From: an uncultured Acidobacteriota bacterium
GTDB lineage: Bacteria > Acidobacteriota > Vicinamibacteria > Fen-336
Assembly: GCA_902826455.1 (NCBI GenBank)
Contig: CADEEV010000030.1
Location: forward strand, 1 to 54,593
Direction of reading: 5' to 3'
Length of the DNA: 54,593 bases
The position numbers and the translations under genes are program-made. Below are positions 44,185-51,924 of this stretch, piece after piece. Within the stretch, counting starts at the first letter, position 1. Every line of letters starts with the position of its first letter. Under the pieces are notes generated by a model. The model worked only from the letters and a program-made list of their open reading frames with translations, did not search any database and was not told the origin of the DNA.

Positions 44185-46344
44185 CTAGTCCGCGACCGCG
44201 GACGCCCCGTCCGCCTCGTAGACGTGGATCTCCGCTATGCTCCAGGCGAGGGTCGCCTCCTCGGTGCGGTGGATGAAGAGCCGCAAGCGATCCACCTCTG
44301 CGGGCTCGAGGTCGTAGCGCAGCCGGGCCTTCGCGGGATCGGCCACGAGCTGTCGCGCGAGCGCCAGCTCGTAGGCCGTGTCGGGCCGCTGCTCCACCCG
44401 GAAGCCGTGTCGGCCGAGGTAGCCGTTCACCTCGAGGTTGCGCGGGAACTCACCCCACGGGAACGCCATCTCGATCTCGACGCGCACCGGCCGCCGCGGC
44501 GTCTTGAAGAGCAGCTCGAAGTACTGGCCGCTCTGCTGGCCGTCGTGGGTCGTCCACTTCGTGTCCCGCCGCCCGTCGATCGCGCGCGTGGCCGGAAAGG
44601 GGCCTTCGGCGCGGACCTCGAGGTCCCGACGCTCGATCTCCCGGCAGGCGCAGGCGCGCGGCGCCGGTGCGGGATCGAGGGACGGCAGGCCATAGACGGC
44701 CTCGTCCCCCATCTGGAATTTCAGCGCCACGGGACTCGTGGCTTCCCCCGGGCTCCGGTAGAGCAGCCGCGCCTCGGCCGCGTGGTCGGCCAGCAGCCCG
44801 GCCCGCCAGGCGCGCTGCTCCTCGGGCCAGCGCTTGGGATGGACCAGCGCGTAGCGGAAGCCGAGGCCGCGCAGCAGGGTCAGCGAGCGCTCGTCGGGAA
44901 AGTCGCGCAGGCCCCACTGGATCCACTCGAGGGCCGGCGGGTACAGGCTCGGCTTCGACATGAGGATCGGCTTCCAGTGGGCGCTCGAGAGATAGGCGTC
45001 GAGGCTCGCCCAGCGCATCTGGCGGAACGGGCGCACCGGCAGGTCGGCCACGGCGCCGGCGTCGCGCTGCGCCGCGAGCCACGCATACGCGCTCGGGGCG
45101 TGGGCGACCGTCGGTACGGCCTGGCCGGTGATCTGGCCCGGGCGCGTGTGCTCGGCCAGCAGCAGCGCCACGACGAGGGCGCTCCAGGCGGGGTTGCGCC
45201 CCTGCACGAGACGCGCGGCGCCGCAAGCCACCAGGATCGCGAGGGCGAGGTACACGAGGATCACGAAGCGATCCGGATCCCGCAGCTGGTCGAACGGCGG
45301 CCAGCCGTAGAGCCGCTGCAGCGGCCCGCGCCAGAGTCGATGCCCGTAGACGAGCACCACCGGGCCCGCGGCCAGCACGAGAGCGAGGAGTCCCGCGAGC
45401 ACGACGCCCAGGGCCGGCGCCCGGCCCGTGGCGCGCCAGTTCCGGACCAGGGCGAGAAGGCCCAGGCCGCCCAGGGCCGGGGCCAGGACTCCGAGGAAGT
45501 GATCGGGCAAGGCGTGGGGCGTCACCCATGGGCCGTACAGCAGGCTGGTGGTGGGCGGCTGCAGCAGGCCGGACAGGTCGAAAACCCCCGGCTCGCCGTG
45601 GAACTCGTAGCGACGGAACAGGGCCATGAGGGGATAGGTGACGAAGCCGAGCACGACGCCGCAGGCGAGGCCGACCCCGGCCAGGATCGCGAGCACGCGC
45701 GGCCTGCGGAACGCCTCGGACTGCCACAGGCCGACGGGCAGGATCACGGCCAGGCCCGTCAGCAGGAACAGCAGGTAGTAGAAGCACGAGAGCCCCTGCA
45801 GCACGCCGAACGCGCCGAACGCCACGGCATCGCGCGCCCGCCCGCGCTCGAGGAAGCGCAGCAGGAACAGCAGGGCCAGGGGGATCCACTGCAGGGTCAC
45901 GAGCTGGATCCGCGGCAGGTGGGACAGGGTGTAGGCGTTGAACACGAACAGCACCGCGCCGCACACCGCCCCCGCATCGCTTCCGGTGAGCTCGCGCATC
46001 AGCAGGTGCGTGGCGAGGGCCGAGAGGGCGAAGGTCAAGACCAGCAGCAGGTTCGTGGCGAGCAGGGCGTCCGGAAAGAGCTGGAAGAGCGGCCATCCCA
46101 GGAGCGCCTGGCCGAGCAGCGGCTCGGAGTAGGCGAGCCCCGAGGGGTGCGGAAAGAACGCGTTGGCCTCGAGCACGCCGGGGTAGCCGAACCCCAGGTG
46201 ATGGGCGCCCCAGGCCACGATGTAGACGCAGTACAGAGCGTCGCCGTCGTCCGGAGCGCGCGTCGCGGGGTTGAGGCTGAAGGGGGCGAGCACCGCCACG
46301 GCGAGGGCCAGGTAGAGGGCGGCCGCCCGCGCGGTGCCGAGCAT
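44185..46344 (-). CDS. GT-C-like membrane protein with a C-terminal discoidin-like domain
   Basis: A 719-residue protein with about 12 membrane segments and a C-terminal domain similar in layout to that of the 40217 gene: RAIDGRRDTKWTTHDGQQ, VRVEIEMAFPWGEFPRNLEV, RLRLFIHRTEEATLAWSIAE. The N-terminal loop has LNPATRAPDDGDALYCVYIV. It may transfer a polyprenyl-linked sugar outside the membrane. I chose ATG 46344 (MLGTARAAAL) because a longer start at 46377 would overlap the divergent gene and its promoter. Confidence 0.75.
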   Translation of the reverse strand: MLGTARAAALYLALAVAVLAPFSLNPATRAPDDGDALYCVYIVAWGAHHLGFGYPGVLEANAFFPHPSGLAYSEPLLGQALLGWPLFQLFPDALLATNLLLVLTFALSALATHLLMRELTGSDAGAVCGAVLFVFNAYTLSHLPRIQLVTLQWIPLALLFLLRFLERGRARDAVAFGAFGVLQGLSCFYYLLFLLTGLAVILPVGLWQSEAFRRPRVLAILAGVGLACGVVLGFVTYPLMALFRRYEFHGEPGVFDLSGLLQPPTTSLLYGPWVTPHALPDHFLGVLAPALGGLGLLALVRNWRATGRAPALGVVLAGLLALVLAAGPVVLVYGHRLWRGPLQRLYGWPPFDQLRDPDRFVILVYLALAILVACGAARLVQGRNPAWSALVVALLLAEHTRPGQITGQAVPTVAHAPSAYAWLAAQRDAGAVADLPVRPFRQMRWASLDAYLSSAHWKPILMSKPSLYPPALEWIQWGLRDFPDERSLTLLRGLGFRYALVHPKRWPEEQRAWRAGLLADHAAEARLLYRSPGEATSPVALKFQMGDEAVYGLPSLDPAPAPRACACREIERRDLEVRAEGPFPATRAIDGRRDTKWTTHDGQQSGQYFELLFKTPRRPVRVEIEMAFPWGEFPRNLEVNGYLGRHGFRVEQRPDTAYELALARQLVADPAKARLRYDLEPAEVDRLRLFIHRTEEATLAWSIAEIHVYEADGASAVAD

Positions 46345-46353
46345 TCGGGGGCT

Positions 46354-46359
46354 ATCGTA
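46354..46359 (-). promoter_or_regulatory. -10-type site of the membrane protein gene
   Basis: TACGAT on the minus strand, 9 nt before ATG 46344. It abuts the opposing TAGAAT of the nonulosonate operon. Confidence 0.4.
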
Positions 46360-46365
46360 TAGAAT
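46360..46365 (+). promoter_or_regulatory. -10-type site of the nonulosonate operon
   Basis: TAGAAT, 10 nt before ATG 46376. There is no Shine-Dalgarno sequence in the short interval. Confidence 0.45.
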
Positions 46366-46375
46366 TTTCGGGTAC

Positions 46376-47407
46376 ATGAGGCCTCAAGCGATCGCACTCG
46401 GTAGCCGTCAGGTGGGAGAGGGTGCGCCTTGCTTCGTGCTGGCCGAGGTGGCCTCCGCCCACGGCGGCTCGGCGGACGTGGCCCTCAAGATGCTGGAGGC
46501 GGCCTTCAAGATGGGCGCCGACGGCATCAAGTTCCAGCTCTTCCGCTCCGACCTTCTGGTGATCCACCGCCATCCCGGACGCAAGGACTTCGACCAGATC
46601 GAGCTCACGGGCAAGGAGTGGAAGAAGATCCTGAAGGCCGCGAAGGCCTCCGGCCTGGCCGTGCTGGTCGAGGCCTTCGACGCGCCGTCCCTGGACATGG
46701 CGGCCGAGGCCGGCGCCGACGGCTACAAGGTCCACACGACGGACATGGAGAACCCGGACTTCATCCGGCTGGTCGGCGCCGTCGGCAAGCCCGTCTTCTT
46801 CGCCACCGGCGGCGTGCCCGACGAGGCGATCCACGAGGCGCTCGACCTGGTGGGTGCGGCGCCCGTGGGCTTGCTCCACGGCTTCCAGACCTTCCCGACG
46901 CCGATCGAGGAGATCCGCTTCGGCGACCTCGCGCGCTGGAAGGAGCGCTTCCGGGTGCCCATCGGCTTCCTCGATCACACCGACGGCGGAAGCTCCTTCG
47001 CCCTCGTGGCTCCGGCCCTGGCCGTCGCCCACGGCGCCGACCTCGTGGAGAAGCACTTCACCCTCGACCGCAGCGAGAAGGGCTTCGACTACCAGTCGTC
47101 GCTCAACCCCGAGGACTTCTACCGGATGGTGGAGCTCCTGCGGCAGGCCGAGGCCGCCCGCGGCGACGGCACGGCCGTGCTGAGCGACGGCGCCAAGCGC
47201 TACCACCGCCTGATGTCGCGGTCGGTGGTGGCGGCGAAGCTCATCCCGCGGGGCGAGGTCCTGACGGCGCCCATGCTCGCCTTCAAGCGCACCGACATCC
47301 GTTTCGAGCCGGGCTACGCGCCCCGTGAGTCGCACCGCGTCATCGGCCGGCGCGCCGCCCGCCCGATCCAGGCCGACGAGACGATCCGCGAGGAGATGCT
47401 CGAGTGA
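46376..47407 (+). CDS. NeuB/SpsE-family nonulosonate synthase, divergent copy
   Basis: A 343-residue TIM-barrel enzyme with a C-terminal SAF domain. The family condenses PEP with an amino-sugar to make a nine-carbon acid. It keeps GADGIKFQLF, LVEKHFTLDRSEKG and LDHTDGGSSFA, but it lacks the usual PDH step (FDYQSS instead), and LLHGFQTFPTPIEEI replaces the usual LLHC-x-YP pattern. It may have a different substrate or a regulatory role. Start ATG 46376; the stop overlaps the SpsF-like gene as GTGA. Confidence 0.82.
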   Translation: MRPQAIALGSRQVGEGAPCFVLAEVASAHGGSADVALKMLEAAFKMGADGIKFQLFRSDLLVIHRHPGRKDFDQIELTGKEWKKILKAAKASGLAVLVEAFDAPSLDMAAEAGADGYKVHTTDMENPDFIRLVGAVGKPVFFATGGVPDEAIHEALDLVGAAPVGLLHGFQTFPTPIEEIRFGDLARWKERFRVPIGFLDHTDGGSSFALVAPALAVAHGADLVEKHFTLDRSEKGFDYQSSLNPEDFYRMVELLRQAEAARGDGTAVLSDGAKRYHRLMSRSVVAAKLIPRGEVLTAPMLAFKRTDIRFEPGYAPRESHRVIGRRAARPIQADETIREEMLE

Positions 47408-48198
47408 ACCCGTTCGGGAGCGAGCCCCGCGTCGTCGCGATCGTCTCCGCGCGCATGGCCTCGACCCGCTACCCCGGAAAGGCCCTCGTCCCGCTCGCCG
47501 GCAGGCCGCTCCTCGAGGTGCTCCTCGAGCGCGTCGCGTCCTCGCCGGCCCTCGACAGCGTGTGCCTCGCGACCGCGGGCGGCGACGACAACCTGCCCCT
47601 CGTGGAGCTCGCCCGCCGCCTGGGCGTGCCGGCCTTCCAGGGCGACGAGGACGACGTCCTGCGTCGCTACGTGGACTGCGCGCGCTCCATGGGCGCCCAG
47701 CACGTTGTGCGGGTCACCGGCGACAACCCCCTCACCGATATCGAGACGATGGAGCGGCTGGTCGAGGCGCACCTGCAGTCGGGGGCCGACTACACCTACG
47801 TCCCCGGCGACGCGCTGCTCATGGGTATCCTGTCCGAGGTCATCACGCGCACCGCCCTCGAACAGTCCTGGGAGCGCGGCGAAGCGCGCCATCGCTCGGA
47901 GCTCGTGACGCTCTACATCAAGGAGCATCCCGAGCAGTTCCGCATCAAGACCCTCGAGCTCGACGCGGATCTCTATCGGCCCCAGTACCGCCTCACCGTG
48001 GACGAGAAGGAAGACGTGGCGCTGATGCAGGAGCTGTTCCGGGAGCTCGCCGTCTCCGGCAAGCGGGTCACGACCCGCGAGGCGATCGCCTACCTCGACA
48101 AGAACAAGGCCCTGGCCAAGCGCAACGTCCACCTCAACCACAAGGCCCACAACGTGCGCTCCGTCAAGCTCGACGCGGCCATCGCGGGGAAGAAATGA
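47404..48198 (+). CDS. SpsF-like cytidylyltransferase
   Basis: A 264-residue nucleotidyltransferase of the group that includes Bacillus SpsF and CMP-KDO synthetase-like enzymes: VVAIVSARMASTRYPGKALV, RVTGDNPLTDIETMERLVE, and RPQYRLTVDEKEDVALMQE. It lies between two NeuB-like genes, suggesting CMP activation of a nonulosonate or a linked step. Start GTG; both ends are coupled (GTGA and ATGA). Confidence 0.88.
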   Translation: MNPFGSEPRVVAIVSARMASTRYPGKALVPLAGRPLLEVLLERVASSPALDSVCLATAGGDDNLPLVELARRLGVPAFQGDEDDVLRRYVDCARSMGAQHVVRVTGDNPLTDIETMERLVEAHLQSGADYTYVPGDALLMGILSEVITRTALEQSWERGEARHRSELVTLYIKEHPEQFRIKTLELDADLYRPQYRLTVDEKEDVALMQELFRELAVSGKRVTTREAIAYLDKNKALAKRNVHLNHKAHNVRSVKLDAAIAGKK

Positions 48199-49247
48199 AG
48201 AGCACCGTCACGATCGCCGGGCGCCTCATCGGCGCCGGCCAGCCGTGCTACGTGATCGCCGAGGCGGGCGTCAACCACAACTGCGATCTCGCCCTCGGCA
48301 AGCGTCTCGTGGACACGGCGGCGGCGGCCGGCGCCGACGCGATCAAATTCCAGAACTACATCGCGTCCAAGATCTCGACGCGCGTCGCTCCGCGCTACTG
48401 GTTCGAGCCCAAGGACCCGAACGGCACCCAGTGGGACACCTTCGACAAGCTCGACAAGCTGCCCGACGAGGAGTTCAAGGCGCTCCTCGCCCACGCGCAG
48501 CAGGTCGGGATCACGGCGTTCTCGACGCCCTTCGACGACGAGGCCGTGGACTTCCTCGCGTCGCTCGACGTGCCCGCCTTCAAGATCGCCTCGGCCGACC
48601 TCACCTGCCACCCGCTCCTCGAGCGCGCCGCCGCCGTCGGCAAGCCGATGATCCTGTCGACCGGCACGGCGACCCTGGCCGAGGTCGAAGAGGCCCTCGA
48701 CGTGTGCCGCAAGGCGGGCAACGAGCAGGTCGTGCTGCTCCACTGCACGCTCAAGTACCCGTGCCCGCCCGAGGGCATCAACCTGCGCATGATGCAGCAC
48801 CTGATGCAGGCGTTCCCGGGCGTGCCCGTCGGGCTCTCGGACCATTCCATGGGCATCAGCGTGCCCCAGGCGGCGGCGGCCCTGGGCGCGTGCCTGGTCG
48901 AAAAGCACTACACGGTCGACAAGACACTGCCGGGCGCCCCGGACCACTGGCTCTCCGTCGATCCCGTCGACATGCGCGCCATGGTCGAGGGCATCCGCAC
49001 GGTCGAAAAGTCCCTGGGCACGGCGCAGAAGGGCGTCGAGCCCCTCGAGATCGACGCCTTCCACTTCGCGCGGCGCAGCGTCACGTCGGCGGTCGCGATC
49101 CCGAAGGGCACGACCCTCACCCGCGCCATGCTGACCTACAAGCGGCCCGGCACCGGCATCAGCCCGCGCCACTTCCCCATGGTCGTGGGCCGCACGGCGC
49201 GCGTCGACATCCCGGAAGACACCACGATGACGTGGGACATGCTTTGA
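48195..49247 (+). CDS. neuB: NeuB/SpsE-family nonulosonate synthase, canonical copy
   Basis: A 350-residue enzyme that condenses phosphoenolpyruvate with an amino-hexose to a nonulosonic acid. It has the family core: VIAEAGVNHNCDLALGKRLV, GADAIKFQNY, STGTATLAEVEE, LLHCTLKYPCPP, GLSDHSMGI and VEKHYTVDKTLPGAPDH with the metal His residues. A C-terminal SAF domain is present (RRSVTSAVAIPKGTTLT). Which acid is made (sialic, legionaminic or pseudaminic) is not fixed by sequence. Coupled as ATGA and TTGA. Confidence 0.92.
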   Translation: MKSTVTIAGRLIGAGQPCYVIAEAGVNHNCDLALGKRLVDTAAAAGADAIKFQNYIASKISTRVAPRYWFEPKDPNGTQWDTFDKLDKLPDEEFKALLAHAQQVGITAFSTPFDDEAVDFLASLDVPAFKIASADLTCHPLLERAAAVGKPMILSTGTATLAEVEEALDVCRKAGNEQVVLLHCTLKYPCPPEGINLRMMQHLMQAFPGVPVGLSDHSMGISVPQAAAALGACLVEKHYTVDKTLPGAPDHWLSVDPVDMRAMVEGIRTVEKSLGTAQKGVEPLEIDAFHFARRSVTSAVAIPKGTTLTRAMLTYKRPGTGISPRHFPMVVGRTARVDIPEDTTMTWDML

Positions 49248-50950
49248 AGGACGGCCTCCGGGTCCTCGCCGTCATCCCGGCCCGCGGCGGCACCGACCGC
49301 GTGCCGTACCTCAACATCAAGCGGCTCGGGGACCGGCCGCTCCTCGCCCACACGATCGACGCCGCCAAGGCGAGCGCCGTCGTCGACCGCGTCGTGGTGT
49401 CGACCGACGACGAGCGCGTGGCGGAGATCGCCCGCAGCCACGGCGCCGAGGTTCCGTTCCTGCGGCCCGCGTCTCTCGCGGGGGACATCTCGAGCCTGAA
49501 GCCCGTCATCGTCCACGCCGTCGAGGAGTGCGAGGCCGGCGGCGCCGCGTTCGACGTGGTCGTGGTGCTCCAGGTGACGACGCCGTATCGCGAGAGCGCC
49601 GCGATCGACGAGGCGGTCGCACGCCTCGTCGCCGGGGGCTTCGACTCGGTCGTCTCGGTGACGGAGGATCGCACGCTCGCCTGGCGCGCCGAGGAAGGGA
49701 CCCTGAAGCCGCTCTTCGAGCGGGCAGGACGCCGCGACGAGCAGCCTCCCGTGTTCCGCGAGAACGGCGCCGTGGTCGCGATGCGGCGCCCCGTGATCGA
49801 CGCGGTCTCGCGCTTCGGAGAGCGCATCGGCTTCCTCGCCCTCGACAAGCGCTCGGCGTTCACGGTCCACGACCTCGAGGAGTTCTGGATGGCCGAGCGC
49901 CTGCTGCGCACGCCGCGCATCCTGTTCCGGGTCGACGGCAGCGCCGCCCTCGGCATGGGCCACGTGTATCGCGCCCTCGCGATCGCGAACGAGCTGAGAG
50001 ACACGTCGCGCGCGGAGATCGCGTTCCTCATGACCGCGAGCCACGCGGAAGGCCTCGCGAAGGTCTCGAGCTATGGCTATCCGGTCCGACTCGCGGGCGA
50101 GGGCAAGCTCGAGATCTACCTGGATCACGTCCGGGACTACGCTCCCGAGATCCTGATCAACGACCTGCCGGCCCTCGAAGACGCCTACCTGCGGGCCCTC
50201 GCGCACCTGGGGACGACCACGGTCAACCTGGTCGACAACCTCGACGATCTCGAGCGCACCGAAGCCTATGCCCAGGTGATCGTCTCGGTCATGAGCGACG
50301 AGCGCGAGACGCCCGAGGGCTTCTACGGCGGCCCGTCCTACGCGATCCTGCGGCGCCATTTCCGGGACAAGGAAGACAAGAAGGACCTGCGCGAGACGCC
50401 GCGCATGGTGCTGTTGTCCTTCGGCGGGAGCGATCCCCAGGGCCTCACGCTGAAGGCGGCGCGGGCCCTCCAGGCGCTGCCGCCCTCGATCGACGTGGTG
50501 GCCGTCGCGGGCCCTGCGTTCTCGTTCCGGCGCGAATTCGAGGCGATGGCGAGCGCGCTGCCCCGCCGCATCCCGCTCATCCAGCAGGCCGAGGGGCACA
50601 TCGTGGACCTGATGCTCGAGGCCGACGTCGTGGTGTGCTCGGGGGGCATGAGCGTCTACGAGATCGCGGCCCTCGGCACCCCGGGGCTGGTGCTCGCGCA
50701 GAACCTGCGCGAGGAGAACCGCATGCGCGCCTTCGCCCGCCACGGCACCGTGGACTACCTGGGCCTCGGCAGCGACGTGGACGAGGCGACGATCGCGACG
50801 GCCGTCTCGGAGCTGCTGCAGGACCTGCCGCGGCGACGCGCCATGAGCGAGAAGGGTCGGACGCTGGTCGACGGAATGGGAGCGGCCCGAGCCGCCGAGC
50901 TGGTGCTGGGCAGCGCCCAGAAGAAAGAGACCGAGGGAGCGAGACGATGA
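49244..50950 (+). CDS. Fused NeuA-like cytidylyltransferase and PseG/SpsG-like hydrolase
   Basis: A 568-residue bifunctional protein. Residues 1-225 are a NeuA-like CMP-nonulosonate synthetase, with IPARGGTDRVPYLNIKRLG where most enzymes have GSKxxPxKN, and LQVTTPYRESAAIDEA. Residues 226-568 resemble PseG/SpsG, with the catalytic His240 in RVDGSAALGMGHVYRALAI and later SFGGSDPQG and CSGGMSVYEIAALGTPG. PseG removes UDP from a trideoxy-sugar before NeuB acts. The fusion joins a step before and a step after NeuB. Start TTG, coupled as TTGA. Confidence 0.85.
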   Translation: MKDGLRVLAVIPARGGTDRVPYLNIKRLGDRPLLAHTIDAAKASAVVDRVVVSTDDERVAEIARSHGAEVPFLRPASLAGDISSLKPVIVHAVEECEAGGAAFDVVVVLQVTTPYRESAAIDEAVARLVAGGFDSVVSVTEDRTLAWRAEEGTLKPLFERAGRRDEQPPVFRENGAVVAMRRPVIDAVSRFGERIGFLALDKRSAFTVHDLEEFWMAERLLRTPRILFRVDGSAALGMGHVYRALAIANELRDTSRAEIAFLMTASHAEGLAKVSSYGYPVRLAGEGKLEIYLDHVRDYAPEILINDLPALEDAYLRALAHLGTTTVNLVDNLDDLERTEAYAQVIVSVMSDERETPEGFYGGPSYAILRRHFRDKEDKKDLRETPRMVLLSFGGSDPQGLTLKAARALQALPPSIDVVAVAGPAFSFRREFEAMASALPRRIPLIQQAEGHIVDLMLEADVVVCSGGMSVYEIAALGTPGLVLAQNLREENRMRAFARHGTVDYLGLGSDVDEATIATAVSELLQDLPRRRAMSEKGRTLVDGMGAARAAELVLGSAQKKETEGARR

Positions 50951-51924
50951 AGGCCTTGATCACCGGCGGCGCCGGGTTCGTGGGAAGCCACCTGGCCGAG
51001 GCGCTCATCGAGCGCGGCGACGAGGTGTTCGTCCTCGACAACCTCTCGACGGGCTCGATCGAGAACATCGAGCGCCTGAAGAAGAGCGAGCGCTTCCACT
51101 ACACGATCGACAGCGTCCTCAACGAGCCGGTCTGCGCCGAGCTCATCGACCGCGTCGACGTGGTCTACCACCTGGCGGCCGCCGTGGGCGTCAAGCTCAT
51201 CGTCGAGAGCCCGGTCAACACCATCGAGACCAACGTCCACGGCACCGAGATGGTGCTGAAGCTCGCCAACAAGAAGAAGAAGAAGGTCATCATCGCCTCG
51301 ACCTCGGAGGTCTACGGCAAGAGCACCGAGGTGCCGTTCCACGAGGACTCCGACCTCGTCATGGGGCCGACCAGCAAGGGCCGCTGGAGCTACGCCTGCA
51401 GCAAGGCGATCGACGAGTTCCTGGCCCTCGCCTACTTCAAGGAGAAGCGCCTGCCCGTGGTGATCGTGCGGCTCTTCAACACCGTGGGTCCGCGCCAGAC
51501 CGGCCGCTACGGCATGGTGGTGCCGAACTTCGTCAAGCAGGCGCTGCTCGGCCAGAAGATCACCGTGTTCGGCGACGGCACCCAGAGCCGCTGCTTCACG
51601 TACGTGAGCGACGTGGTGGGCGCGCTCGTGAAGCTCGCACAGAACGACGACGCCGTGGGCGAGGTCTACAACATCGGCAACGACGGCGAGGAGATCTCGA
51701 TCCTCGACCTCGCGAAGCGGGTGAAGGAGCGCACGCGCTCCAAGAGCGAGATCGTGCTGATCCCCTACGACGAGGCCTACGAGGCGGGCTTCGAGGACAT
51801 GCCGCGGCGCGTGCCCGACACCTCGAAGCTGAAGAAGCTCATCGGCTACGAGCCCAAGGTCCACCTCGACGAGATCCTCGACAACGTGAGCGCCTACTTC
51901 ACGTCGGACAAAGGCCGCGTCTGA
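50947..51924 (+). CDS. NAD-dependent nucleotide-sugar epimerase/decarboxylase (SDR)
   Basis: A 325-residue extended SDR. The dinucleotide site is ITGGAGFVGSHLAEALIERG, and the catalytic Tyr and Lys are intact in SYACSKAIDEFLAL. Downstream RLFNTVGPRQTGRYGMVVPN and FGDGTQSRCFTYVSDVV match UDP-glucuronate decarboxylases and related epimerases. It probably makes a nucleotide sugar for the coat. It is coupled to the fusion gene as ATGA and to the flippase as CTGA. Confidence 0.9.
   Translation: MKALITGGAGFVGSHLAEALIERGDEVFVLDNLSTGSIENIERLKKSERFHYTIDSVLNEPVCAELIDRVDVVYHLAAAVGVKLIVESPVNTIETNVHGTEMVLKLANKKKKKVIIASTSEVYGKSTEVPFHEDSDLVMGPTSKGRWSYACSKAIDEFLALAYFKEKRLPVVIVRLFNTVGPRQTGRYGMVVPNFVKQALLGQKITVFGDGTQSRCFTYVSDVVGALVKLAQNDDAVGEVYNIGNDGEEISILDLAKRVKERTRSKSEIVLIPYDEAYEAGFEDMPRRVPDTSKLKKLIGYEPKVHLDEILDNVSAYFTSDKGRV

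Noticed and set aside
44176-46362. Long open frame on the plus strand opposite the membrane protein gene
   Set aside because: It is antisense to a protein with about 12 membrane segments and a discoidin-like end; its product is a run of charged residues with no family.
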